DNA of 52,362 nt. Origin: Oligoflexia bacterium (GTDB lineage: Bacteria; Bdellovibrionota; UBA1018). Shown here piece after piece: positions 1 through 8,530 of the stretch (position 1 is its first letter; the number at the start of each line of letters is the position of its first letter). The notes under the pieces are model-generated. The model saw only the letters and a list, made by a program, of their open reading frames with translations. It made no database searches and had not been told where the DNA came from. The DNA is taken from contig JACMQW010000050.1 of NCBI GenBank assembly GCA_014376785.1, forward strand, positions 1 through 52,362, in the 5' to 3' direction. Position numbers and translations under genes: made by a program.

Positions 1-1
1 C

Positions 2-814
2 GGCGCCACCACCGGTGCGCTGAGTTCTTCTCTGAGTTTTAATCAGCGGGTTCGCAGTGATCAACCTGCCCGCGACCAACTCACTCCCGGAAATCTTTCA
101 AACTGTGGCGACGTTTCTTCGCTCCTTCGCGGAAATTCCGCATGTGGAAGTGTTGCGATTTATCAAATGAGTTCTACCGAGATCGGAATCTTACGAGTTC
201 GGTCCATGAGAGATGAGCGCGGTTCGATCGTCTCATCGAAGATTTTCGCTCGTTATACCTTCTCCTCGGAAGTTGCGTCGGATATCCCGCGCACTCCATC
301 TAGACGGAGAGTGACTCCGGTTCATAAGCCCGTTTCTCCTCGTAAAAATCCCGGCCAGGGGAATCCAGGTCAAGCCAACCCGACCCAAGGTAAAAAGGGC
401 GGTTCAGATGGACTTGTTTCCCTGCCCGTCGAAAACGTTTCGGTCGTGCAAGGAAACAACTCGGTCGTGATCGTGAACGGCGGCGTGAAGGGCAGTCCTG
501 TACAAGGAAATCCCGGCCAAGGAAAAAGCGGTTTGAATGATGGCCTGAATCCGAATCCTCCGCGTTTGATTTACGTTCCAGCTCCGGTCGTTCGTCCAGT
601 TCCGGTAGCAGTGATCGTCCCGGCTCCACCCGCCGAACCCATTGTTCCAGCTCCGACGGGCGATTCCGATACTAAGTTGAAAGAAAAAATCAAAACGAAC
701 AAAGACGGCGAAATCACCAAACACAAAATCAAAGAGAAGTCTGATGTGAAGAGCATCGGAGCGAACGGGAAAGAAATCAAAACCCGCACGAAGACGAAAA
801 TCAAAATCAAGTAA
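2..814 (+). CDS. Partial repeat-rich, probably surface or exported protein (5' end outside window)
   Basis: The reading frame is open from position 2, so the gene begins before the window; an ATG at 167 is internal and has no convincing ribosome site. I do not recognise the family. The visible part has a serine/asparagine-rich start with two cysteines, then a linker with repeated Gly-Asn-Pro-Gly-Gln units (two clusters, around 350-400 and 505-530). A Pro/Val-rich stretch follows, then a strongly basic tail rich in Lys, Glu and Thr. This order resembles a surface protein with a flexible stalk, but that is inference. The tail could bind an anionic polymer. A role cannot be given without the N-terminus. 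Confidence 0.6.
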   Translation, partial: GATTGALSSSLSFNQRVRSDQPARDQLTPGNLSNCGDVSSLLRGNSACGSVAIYQMSSTEIGILRVRSMRDERGSIVSSKIFARYTFSSEVASDIPRTPSRRRVTPVHKPVSPRKNPGQGNPGQANPTQGKKGGSDGLVSLPVENVSVVQGNNSVVIVNGGVKGSPVQGNPGQGKSGLNDGLNPNPPRLIYVPAPVVRPVPVAVIVPAPPAEPIVPAPTGDSDTKLKEKIKTNKDGEITKHKIKEKSDVKSIGANGKEIKTRTKTKIKIK

Positions 815-896
815 TTCAGACCTGATTTGGAAGTAAGCTCATGTGGTCGGATTCGGTTCTATTTTCGGATTCACCCTTTAGATTTCGAGGATTTAG

Positions 897-1964
897 ATGC
901 GCGGCAATCAGAATAATTGGGTAAGCCATTCATTGGCGTTTTTGATTGCCGCGGCTTCTATTCAGCCGGTTTTCGCTTCGGTTCCCGACTTCGACCCGAA
1001 AGGTTGTGATGGGCTAAAAGCCGATGCTTCCGATATCCGCGAACTGGTAAAGAAAACACTTCTTCCTTATACGTTTTCTCTCAACAGACCCATTGAGCTC
1101 TTTCATTACGGTAAGAACCCTCGCCCAGCCCAGCCTATCGTCGATCCAAAAGACAAAGAATTAGCCGATCTTTTTTTCTACGATAAAAAATCAGGGGCCA
1201 GTTTTTTCAATCAGGATTCGTCGTATGCACTCTACACTGCATCCAACCCGGTTATCAGCGTCGATTACGGAGATGAGCATCCTGACCTATTATTGAAATT
1301 GGTCATTCCTGCTGGTGTCGTTGCTCTTCGGGAAAAAAATATAGATTTAGATATCGAGAGCGTGAATCAGCTCCGATGTTTCGTGTTGCAAGAGGCAACG
1401 GATAAAGTCGCTCAAATAGATCAATATCGAAATCTAGATTTGAACGGTGGAAGGCTGCGTTTTAGTTACTCTGGCCTCAGATCTGCATCTCGAAAGACAA
1501 GCCAATTACTGAACGAAATTTTTAAAGATCTCCATATTCAAATCTTGATCGGAAATTTTAGAAAAAACATTTACTCGGAGTGCACGGGTAGAAGTCCGGA
1601 GATCCAAATGATCGATCCCGAGCTTTCTAACCGCATTGAGAAAACAATTTATTCCTCACAATTCGAGAAACGTCCTTCGGCTGAGAAATTGAAAAAATAC
1701 GCATCCCTCCTTCGTTACTTCGAAGCGGTAGATGGTGTGGTTCTTGAAACTTTGCAGTATAATAATCAACAAAGTTTTTGGGCACATTACAATAATTGGG
1801 CAGCTGCAGTTTATGGCCTTCCGGCTGAAACGGACTTCAAGACGCTCAGAGAAAAACAACACGTGAAATTCGAACGATCGAACCATAGTTTGGTAGAGAA
1901 ACTATTCTCCTGTTCGGCGGACCCTGAGTTTTCGAACGAAAGCAGTGATTCCGAACCTCGGTGA
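897..1964 (+). CDS. Exported protein of unknown function
   Basis: The 355-residue product starts with a basic, hydrophobic signal peptide that probably ends after a Val-Phe-Ala-Ser motif near residue 28, so it should act in the periplasm or outside the cell. A GAGG sequence sits about 8 bases before the ATG. The mature part has few cysteines and no motif I recognise; I see no further membrane segment. The middle of the gene (about 1150-1850) is visibly richer in A and T than its neighbours, which can mean recent acquisition. It runs head-on into the matrixin gene, with six bases between the stop codons. Confidence 0.65.
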   Translation: MRGNQNNWVSHSLAFLIAAASIQPVFASVPDFDPKGCDGLKADASDIRELVKKTLLPYTFSLNRPIELFHYGKNPRPAQPIVDPKDKELADLFFYDKKSGASFFNQDSSYALYTASNPVISVDYGDEHPDLLLKLVIPAGVVALREKNIDLDIESVNQLRCFVLQEATDKVAQIDQYRNLDLNGGRLRFSYSGLRSASRKTSQLLNEIFKDLHIQILIGNFRKNIYSECTGRSPEIQMIDPELSNRIEKTIYSSQFEKRPSAEKLKKYASLLRYFEAVDGVVLETLQYNNQQSFWAHYNNWAAAVYGLPAETDFKTLREKQHVKFERSNHSLVEKLFSCSADPEFSNESSDSEPR

Positions 1965-1985
1965 CATTACTCATTCGGCCGAGGT
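1955..1985. terminator. Weak hairpin between convergent genes
   Basis: ACCTCGG and CCGAGGT form a 7-bp stem with a 17-base loop spanning both stop codons of two convergent genes. There is no T-run on either side, so this would be a poor intrinsic terminator at best. Confidence 0.25.
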
Positions 1986-2558
1986 CACTGACTTCAGCGC
2001 GATGCCATCCACCGTAGCCGCAGTGAGAGTGTTCACCTTCAGAACCTCGGGGAACATGATGTTGGTCGGATCGCTCACGTGACCCAGGCCTAGGAAGTGA
2101 CCGAGTTCGTGGGCAAGAGTATTTCGAATGCTCGTTCTTCCCATCCATCCTCGGCAGTCTCCGGAGCAAAAAGGAATATCGGGATTCACCATGATGATAG
2201 CGTGTTCGATCGTGTCGGTTGATTTGAACGTGGTGGTTCGTCCGGCGATCGATGCACCAAACGGCCAAGGGTTTTGGAAAAAAATCACGTTTGCGACCGC
2301 TGAAGCAGGCGCCATGACATTGCCCGCGTAGGGAGTTCCACTCTTCCAGATTCCGCGGTAATCGAAGAGTTTTTTACCCGCTCGCGTTTCCCAAAACGTC
2401 ATCGCGTCGGTGAGATCTGCTTCCGCTTCGCGCGAAGAAACGAGTGCGGAGTCGGCGTAGATCTCTACGGGAAATCCAGACCACGAACCTCCGCTTTTTC
2501 CGCAACCCGACAATAGTAGAAATAAAATACCGGAACCGATGCGCCATCCTTGGCTCAT
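1971..2558 (-). CDS. Matrixin-like zinc metalloprotease, lipoprotein
   Basis: The 195-residue product has a lipoprotein signal with lipobox Leu-Ser-Gly-Cys (Cys19), so it should be anchored in the inner or outer membrane facing the periplasm or outside. The zinc motif HELGHFLGLGH (His150, Glu151, His154, His160) is a perfect metzincin HExxHxxGxxH, and Met168 in the following IMFPE is the expected Met-turn. Cys131 and Cys135 could form a disulfide. The size fits a bare catalytic domain with no propeptide or hemopexin domain. An AGGAGAG ribosome site lies 8 bases before the ATG. It probably digests proteins outside the cytoplasm; the substrate is unknown. Confidence 0.85.
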   Translation of the reverse strand: MSQGWRIGSGILFLLLSGCGKSGGSWSGFPVEIYADSALVSSREAEADLTDAMTFWETRAGKKLFDYRGIWKSGTPYAGNVMAPASAVANVIFFQNPWPFGASIAGRTTTFKSTDTIEHAIIMVNPDIPFCSGDCRGWMGRTSIRNTLAHELGHFLGLGHVSDPTNIMFPEVLKVNTLTAATVDGIALKSVTSAE

Positions 2559-2723
2559 AGTGCTCTCTCCTGACTCTCTTTATCGCAAGGTCGGTACCAA
2601 TATCCATTCTGTCCTGGGGCCCGCTTATCGCCATCCTATCGAAAAGCGGCCGTGTATTCGATTTTAAGGTGACTCAGAACCGGGCCGGGAAAGGTCAATG
2701 GTGCTTGAATGCACCTCCTGGTA

Positions 2724-2769
2724 CGCAAAAAAAGACCCAAGTCGCCGCCATCGGCACGCTTGGGTCTTT
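2724..2769 (-). terminator. Intrinsic terminator of the amino-acid permease gene
   Basis: AAAGACCCAAG (2731-2741) pairs perfectly with CTTGGGTCTTT (2759-2769). An inner GCCG/CGGC stem extends the hairpin. Read on the minus strand it is followed by a run of seven T. It lies 25 bases downstream of the permease stop and separates it from the matrixin gene. Confidence 0.9.
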
Positions 2770-2794
2770 CAAAGCAGAACCAATCGAACCGAGT

Positions 2795-4339
2795 TTACTT
2801 CCCGAGGCGAAGCTTGCTGTGCTTGCGGCTATAGCCGAAATAAATCACAAATCCAATCAAGAGCCAGATGATGAGCCGAAGCCAAGTGTCGAGCGGAAGT
2901 CCCGTCATCACCCAAAAACAGGATGCAGCTCCTGCGATCGAAACAAACCAATAAGCCGGTGTTTTGAACGGGCGATTTCGATTTGGCTGGGTGATTCGAA
3001 GAATCGGAATTCCTGCGCACACGAGTACGAACGCCAGCAGCGTTCCGATCGATACGAGTTCTCCCACTAAACTCATCGGCATCAGTCCACCACAAAGGGC
3101 AACGAAAATTCCGGTCACGATCGTCGCGGCTCCGGGAGTGCCATGCTTCGGATGAACACGGTCAAACCATGGCAGGAGTCCATCACGCGCCATCGCGTAG
3201 AAGATCCTCGTTTGCCCGAGCATCATCACCAAGATCACCGACGTGAGTCCGGCCAATGCGCCGAACTTTACGGAGAAGGCGAGCGCAAGTCCCGCAACCG
3301 GTGACCAATGCCGAAGTTCGACGATGCGGTCGACGCCGACTGCGACCGGATCCGAGACGGCTAGGTTTTTATAATTCACGACCCCAGTCATAGTCAGAGA
3401 CATGAGGATATAGATGATCGTGCAACCGATGAGGGAAGCCAAAATCGCGATCGGCAAATCACGTTGCGGATTTTTAGCTTCTTGTCCCGTAGTCGAAATC
3501 GCATCGAATCCGATGTAGGCGAAAAAGACGACGCCCGCTCCGGTGAGCACTCCCGGCCATCCGAATCCGAGGTATTCTCGGCCGTGACGGGTAATCATTT
3601 CTTGCGCAGGAACCAACCGCGCGAGGCCGGATGCAGCCGGATTTGCGATCCAGTTTGCGGAATCGATGACTCCCCATCCGATGGCGATGAACGCGAGGAT
3701 GATGAACACTTTCACAAACACGATGACGTTATTAATTTTCGCGGACTCGCGAATGCCGCGGTAGAGAATCGCCGACATGATCAGTGCGATCACGGTGGCA
3801 GGAAGATTCCAAATTCCGGCGGACGTCGATCCATCGAGGAGCGTGACGGTTTCCCAAGGCCCTTTCGTGAACCTGACCGCCAGATCGGAAAATCTGACTC
3901 CGAGCGTTTTCGTCACGAGTGAAACAAAGTATCCGGACCAGGCTGCAGAAACAGTGACCGCACCGAACGCGTATTCTAGGACGAGATCCCAACCGATGAT
4001 CCAGGCGATGAATTCGCCCATCGTTGCGTAGGAGTATGCGTAGGCCGATCCCGCGACGGGAACCATGGCGGCCATTTCGGCGTAACAGAGTCCGGCGAAT
4101 GCGCAGAGAATTCCGCCGATGATAAAGCTGTAAACGATTCCGGGGCCTGCGTAATTCGCCGCGGCCACTCCGGTGAGTGAGAAAATCCCTGCTCCGATAA
4201 TGGCTCCGACTCCGAGCGCGGTGAGGTTGTAGGCGGTGAGGTGACGTTTCAATCCGGTCGAATGTCCACCTTCGCTGACCCCTGGATCTTTTGCGTCTGC
4301 GAGAAGCCGGTCGATGTCTTTCTTAATAAAGAGACTCAT
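2795..4339 (-). CDS. APC-superfamily (CAT-type) cationic amino-acid permease
   Basis: The product is a roughly 514-residue integral membrane protein with 12-14 hydrophobic segments. It carries the APC signature LGVGAIIGAGIF in the first helix and FFAYIGFDAISTTGQEAKNP in the middle, both typical of the CAT/YhdG group, which moves amino acids with protons across the inner membrane. I place the start at 4339, because AAAGGA lies just before this ATG and the resulting N-terminus (MSLF.KK.ID) matches the paralogue next door. An ATG at 4366 is possible and adds nine residues. The gene is divergent from a second permease, and the two are clearly related along their length. Confidence 0.88.
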   Translation of the reverse strand: MSLFIKKDIDRLLADAKDPGVSEGGHSTGLKRHLTAYNLTALGVGAIIGAGIFSLTGVAAANYAGPGIVYSFIIGGILCAFAGLCYAEMAAMVPVAGSAYAYSYATMGEFIAWIIGWDLVLEYAFGAVTVSAAWSGYFVSLVTKTLGVRFSDLAVRFTKGPWETVTLLDGSTSAGIWNLPATVIALIMSAILYRGIRESAKINNVIVFVKVFIILAFIAIGWGVIDSANWIANPAASGLARLVPAQEMITRHGREYLGFGWPGVLTGAGVVFFAYIGFDAISTTGQEAKNPQRDLPIAILASLIGCTIIYILMSLTMTGVVNYKNLAVSDPVAVGVDRIVELRHWSPVAGLALAFSVKFGALAGLTSVILVMMLGQTRIFYAMARDGLLPWFDRVHPKHGTPGAATIVTGIFVALCGGLMPMSLVGELVSIGTLLAFVLVCAGIPILRITQPNRNRPFKTPAYWFVSIAGAASCFWVMTGLPLDTWLRLIIWLLIGFVIYFGYSRKHSKLRLGK

Positions 4340-4390
4340 GAGTTTCCTTTCACTCGTGTTTGCCATTCCGCCCTTTTAGGATTCGTGGCT

Positions 4391-4420
4391 ATTTTGTTTG
4401 GACCAAGGTAGGGGTGTCAA
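4391..4420 (-). promoter_or_regulatory. Candidate sigma-70-type promoter for the minus-strand permease
   Basis: On the minus strand TTGACA (4420-4415) is followed after 18 bases by CAAAAT (4396-4391). It lies about 50 bases before the permease start and overlaps the ribosome site of the divergent permease, so the two genes may interfere with each other. Confidence 0.4.
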
Positions 4421-4424
4421 TAAG

Positions 4425-6911
4425 ATGTCGCACAGTTTAAACACAAACGTTTCCGGAAATGATTTCAAGGCGTCTTTATTTCGTAAAAAATCCATCGCCG
4501 ATATTATCCAGCATTCAACAGAAGGGGACGGAGCGGCTAACGGAATGCGTCGAACCCTCACCGTCGTCGACTTAACCGCGCTCGGAATTGCCGCCATCAT
4601 CGGCGCCGGAATTTTCTCAACAATCGGCCAAGCCTCCTTTCACGGTGGCCCAGGCGTCGTTTTCCTCTTCATCTTTACCGCTATTGCCTGCGGCTTTTCT
4701 GCCTTTTGTTACGCGGAGTTCGCTTCCCAACTTCCAGTTTCGGGTTCGGCCTACACATACGCCTACGCAAGTCTCGGCGAACTCCTCGCTTGGGTGATTG
4801 GCTGGGATCTTCTCATGGAATACGCGATTGGAAACATCGCGGTTGCGATCTCTTGGAGCGAATACTTCATGAGTCTCTTGAAGGGGTACGGGATTTCTTT
4901 TCCGCCGTATTTCGCTACGGATTACCTCACTGCGGTGCGTGGACACGAAGCAGTGCGCGAAGTGCTCTCACACGGCGTGGCATTTGCGGACCTGGCGACG
5001 AAAGACATTTCAAGCGCGCAGGTCACGGCTTACACGGCGTTTGAAACGGCGCCCCGAATTTTCGGATTGCCAATGATTGCGAATTTACCTGCGCTTGGAG
5101 TGGTGATTCTAGTCACTTGGGTCGTTTACATCGGAATCCAGGAATCAAAACGCGTCTCAAACCTCATGGTTCTTTTAAAGCTATTCGTCCTCGCGCTGGT
5201 CATCGCGCTTGGTGCGTTTTACGTGAAGCCGGCGAACTGGACGCCTTTCATGCCGAACGGAGTGTCGGGAGTTTTAAAAGGCGTTTCGGGAGTATTCTTT
5301 GCCTACATTGGATTTGATGCGATTTCGACGACGGCGGAAGAATGCAAAAATCCTCAGCGCGATCTTCCTCGCGCGATGATGTATGCGCTGGTGATTTGCA
5401 CCGTGCTTTATATTTTAGTCGCACTGGTCCTAACGGGAATGGTTCCCTACACGAAACTCGGCGTGGCCGATCCGCTCGCGTTTGTTTTCGGCCCGGACGG
5501 TGCGCATGTGAACTGGATTGCGGGAGTCATTGCGGTGAGCGCAGTGATTGCGCTTTTCAGTGTTTTACTTGTTTTCCAATTGGGGCAGCCGAGAATTTGG
5601 ATGGCGATGAGCCGCGATGGGCTCCTCCCTAAAATTTTCTCTGAACTTCATCCAAAACACCGCACGCCTTGGTTTTCGACGATCGTCACCGGCGTGCTCG
5701 TGGGTGTGCCTTGTTTGTTCATGAATCTCACTGAGGTCACTGACCTCACTTCGATTGGGACCCTCGCGGCGTTTTTACTCGTGTGCATCGGAGTGCTGAC
5801 GATGGATCCGCGGAGACCTGGCGTAGAGGGCCAGTTCCGAATGCCTTACATCGACTCGCGGTGGATCTTTCCAGCCATCGTACTCGTGACGGTGGGAGTG
5901 GTCTACGCGATGAGCCCGGAGTCCATTACCGGATTTCTGCATGACTTCAGGCATCCGGAGTGGGATGTGCTCAAGCATCGCTTGCCGCTGCTTGCTTACT
6001 TGATTGGAATAGTTTGGTTGCTCGTGTTGAGTTTCCGTCACCGACTATCCCTCATTCCCGTCCTCGGTTGTTTTACGACCGGCTACCTCATGACGGAACT
6101 CGGGTGGGTGAACTGGACTCGGTTCGGTGTGTGGCTTGCGGTGGGACTGGCGATCTATTTCCTCTACAGCTACCGTCACTCGAAGTTGGCTTTGACTAAG
6201 AATACAATGTCATCCGCCGGAGTAATCTTCCTTACAATTACCAGTCTTTTGACTTTTTCTGCCAGAGCGGGAGTGGTCCCCGAGCGAACGCCATCAGGAA
6301 TCCTCCTTGATTCTAGTTGGAAACGCTCAGTTTATGATTTCTCGGTTAAAAATTCCTTGCACCCATCTTGGGGACTCGCTCATTCGGAACGGGATTACCA
6401 AGTCGCTGCTGAACTCTTAAAGTCAGAGGGTAAAGTCGTCGATAAAGATGTTCTTTTCGCGGCGGCTTTTCTGCACGATATCGGCGGACTGCCTCCTTTT
6501 TCGAAAGCAGGAGTCGACCACGCGATTCGGTCTGTGGAAATTGCAAAACCGATGTTGGAGAAATGGGGATTTCCCTCATCAAAATGGCCCGGAGTAAAAG
6601 ACGTCATTCTCGGGCACACCTATTATGGGCCAAAGCCGAGTTCGGATCTCGGAGTCGCATTTCGGGAAGCCGATGTTCTAGACTTCATGGGCTCGATCGG
6701 GATTGCGAGAATTCTCGCCGTGACTGAAGAAGGTCCGAAACCTTCTGCGATCCTCGAGCCTGGGGTGGAAATGCTCATGCGCTTCCGCCGCGAATTTCCT
6801 CTTATGCTAACCACCCCGGCCGCAAAAGCAATGGGTCGAAGCCGAGCTCGCGAGATGGATGAATTCTTTCTCCAGTTAAAGCGGGAAAGTTTCGGCGGCA
6901 GGGTTCTTTAG
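4425..6911 (+). CDS. CAT-type amino-acid permease fused to an HD-domain phosphohydrolase-like protein
   Basis: The start is placed at the ATG at 4425, preceded by AGGGG; a TTG at 4398 is less likely. Residues 1-590 form a second CAT-type permease, with ALGIAAIIGAGIFS and AYIGFDAISTTAEECKNP motifs. It ends in YRHSKLAL, where the neighbouring paralogue stops. The frame then continues through Met595 into a signal-peptide-like hydrophobic stretch ending Ala-Arg-Ala, followed by an HD domain: His653, the pair His684-Asp685, His731 and Asp750/753. If the stretch spans the membrane, the HD domain lies in the periplasm. No stop or strong ribosome site is visible at the junction (6190-6209). A one-base shift would create a TAA there, so a sequence error or recent stop loss is possible. 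Confidence 0.8.
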   Translation: MSHSLNTNVSGNDFKASLFRKKSIADIIQHSTEGDGAANGMRRTLTVVDLTALGIAAIIGAGIFSTIGQASFHGGPGVVFLFIFTAIACGFSAFCYAEFASQLPVSGSAYTYAYASLGELLAWVIGWDLLMEYAIGNIAVAISWSEYFMSLLKGYGISFPPYFATDYLTAVRGHEAVREVLSHGVAFADLATKDISSAQVTAYTAFETAPRIFGLPMIANLPALGVVILVTWVVYIGIQESKRVSNLMVLLKLFVLALVIALGAFYVKPANWTPFMPNGVSGVLKGVSGVFFAYIGFDAISTTAEECKNPQRDLPRAMMYALVICTVLYILVALVLTGMVPYTKLGVADPLAFVFGPDGAHVNWIAGVIAVSAVIALFSVLLVFQLGQPRIWMAMSRDGLLPKIFSELHPKHRTPWFSTIVTGVLVGVPCLFMNLTEVTDLTSIGTLAAFLLVCIGVLTMDPRRPGVEGQFRMPYIDSRWIFPAIVLVTVGVVYAMSPESITGFLHDFRHPEWDVLKHRLPLLAYLIGIVWLLVLSFRHRLSLIPVLGCFTTGYLMTELGWVNWTRFGVWLAVGLAIYFLYSYRHSKLALTKNTMSSAGVIFLTITSLLTFSARAGVVPERTPSGILLDSSWKRSVYDFSVKNSLHPSWGLAHSERDYQVAAELLKSEGKVVDKDVLFAAAFLHDIGGLPPFSKAGVDHAIRSVEIAKPMLEKWGFPSSKWPGVKDVILGHTYYGPKPSSDLGVAFREADVLDFMGSIGIARILAVTEEGPKPSAILEPGVEMLMRFRREFPLMLTTPAAKAMGRSRAREMDEFFLQLKRESFGGRVL

Positions 6912-6926
6912 TTCCTTAGACGAAAT

Positions 6927-6968
6927 AAAAAAGAGGCTAGCGAGAATGATCTCGCCAGTCTCTTTTTT
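6927..6968. terminator. Bidirectional intrinsic terminator
   Basis: A stem of up to 19 bp (AAAAAAGAGGCTAGCGAGA against TCTCGCCAGTCTCTTTTTT, one mismatch plus a G-T pair) with a 4-base loop has A-runs on one side and T-runs on the other. It lies between the convergent permease-HD gene and the FadL-family gene and should stop transcripts from both. Confidence 0.92.
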
Positions 6969-6990
6969 ATTATTGAATCTTCTGGGAAGC

Positions 6991-8349
6991 TTAGAAGTGG
7001 TACTTCGCGCTCAGGTGAGCAACGTACGCATGAGACTTGAATTCCGCGTCGTTCGTGACGTCTGGGTATGCCGGATTCGGGGCAATGATGTTATGACCCG
7101 TGCCACTTGCGAAGCTGTATTCGCCGGCGAAATCGAAATCCAAGTTTGCCATAAGGGGCATTCCGGATCCGATCGCAATCGCATGACCGCTCCCTGGGCT
7201 TGCGAACGTGCTGCGAGCGTATTCGGAAGGGGTAACCTGGGAAGTGTAAGCATAACCGAAGCGAATCGGCATCGCGTAACCGGTGTACTCGAAACCTAGA
7301 CGACCGATATGCTGATTCTTCCAGTATTGAGGAATGGACGAAAGTGCGGTTCCATTCACCGTTCCGTTAATTACGAGGACTTTATCTTTCGAATAGTTCG
7401 TGTAGCTGTATTCGGTCGACACGCGCAGAGTCGGCGACGCCTTCACATAACCACCCAAGTTCACTTGTTGTGGGAAGGTGTTTGAGAGGTCTGCAAATCC
7501 GGTCGTGAGAGCCGTAGGGTTGGTGGCCGCCGTTTCCACTTGTCCAGACGTGTTCGCGCTTTTCGCCGTGAATTTCACTTCAGAGCGGTATTGAGCGCCG
7601 ATGCCCCAGGTTTTTTCTGCGTTGTCATACTGCAGCCCGAGTTTGTAAGCATTCCAACGAGTGGCTTTGATGTCATCGATATTCACGTTCGTGATCGCTT
7701 GGTGAGGATTATAACCTGCGGCAGCTGGAGATCCGACGGTCGAGAAGTTTGCGTTCACCATGACCACACGCCATGCGGCTCCGAAGCGAAGTCCGGGGAT
7801 GACTTCATATCCAGCTCCGAGAGCAGCTTCCGTGATGGCGAGGCTGGTTTCGACGACTGGCTGAAGGGAGTAGAGGTTTGCCGGGTTAATCGAAACAGCG
7901 GAATAATCTAAACCTTCGTATTTCGACTTGGTTCCGCCGCTGACGTAAAATCCGCCCCCGATGGCCAGTTGGTTAGAGAGTTTGTAGGAAGCGAGCATTC
8001 CACCCACGGGTGAAAATCCGCCTTTACCATCGACCGCGCCGACGCCTGCGTTACCGCTACTCGCTGAATATTGGAGAGGATTTGCGCCGGAGAATTTCGA
8101 AAAGGTCGGAGAAAAGTTTAAGGAGACTTCGGCACCGGTGGAGGTCGTGCCCGCAAGTCCGGCCGGATTGTAATAAAGGGAATCCGCGCCAGCAACGGAA
8201 CCGACGACGGCACCGGCTTGTGCAGCGGAAGCAGCCGACCAAGTGAGGGACTTTTCAAATCCAGCGGCGTGAGCTGAACCTGAGTTACAAACGGCTCCGA
8301 CGATGAGCAACGCGCTCGCCGACGATTGAATGATCATCTTTTTAGTCAT
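6991..8349 (-). CDS. FadL/OmpP1-family outer-membrane channel
   Basis: This 452-residue protein has a signal peptide ending in Ala-His-Ala-Ala and the family's N-terminal hatch region, with SLYYNPAGLAG. A long series of alternating hydrophobic beta strands follows, ending in a terminal Phe (KYHF) as BAM-inserted barrels require. FadL-family channels let hydrophobic compounds such as long-chain fatty acids or aromatics cross the outer membrane. The substrate here cannot be read from sequence. ACAGGAGA sits 8 bases before the ATG. It has its own terminator and looks monocistronic; no fatty-acid degradation genes lie nearby. Confidence 0.9.
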   Translation of the reverse strand: MTKKMIIQSSASALLIVGAVCNSGSAHAAGFEKSLTWSAASAAQAGAVVGSVAGADSLYYNPAGLAGTTSTGAEVSLNFSPTFSKFSGANPLQYSASSGNAGVGAVDGKGGFSPVGGMLASYKLSNQLAIGGGFYVSGGTKSKYEGLDYSAVSINPANLYSLQPVVETSLAITEAALGAGYEVIPGLRFGAAWRVVMVNANFSTVGSPAAAGYNPHQAITNVNIDDIKATRWNAYKLGLQYDNAEKTWGIGAQYRSEVKFTAKSANTSGQVETAATNPTALTTGFADLSNTFPQQVNLGGYVKASPTLRVSTEYSYTNYSKDKVLVINGTVNGTALSSIPQYWKNQHIGRLGFEYTGYAMPIRFGYAYTSQVTPSEYARSTFASPGSGHAIAIGSGMPLMANLDFDFAGEYSFASGTGHNIIAPNPAYPDVTNDAEFKSHAYVAHLSAKYHF

Positions 8350-8530
8350 GGAATATCTCCTGTAGAAAGAAGGTGTCGAAGGTTTGACGGAAAGACAAGC
8401 TTAAATGCGAATCGGCATCGCGCGCAGGGATCAGGCTTAAAGAGAAAAAAACTGAAGCGAGGCAGTTGGTGCTCGAACTCTGACCGTGCACAATAAGACG
8501 GAGGCAATCTTTCTCCGAGGAGTTCTTTCC

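Noticed and set aside
2669-3070. Open frame of 133 codons on the plus strand
   Set aside because: It crosses the permease terminator and lies antisense to the permease; its Arg/Ser-rich composition is that of a shadow frame.
8010-8246. Arg-rich frame inside the FadL-family gene
   Set aside because: It is antisense to well-conserved barrel sequence and is typical of shadow frames in GC-rich codons.
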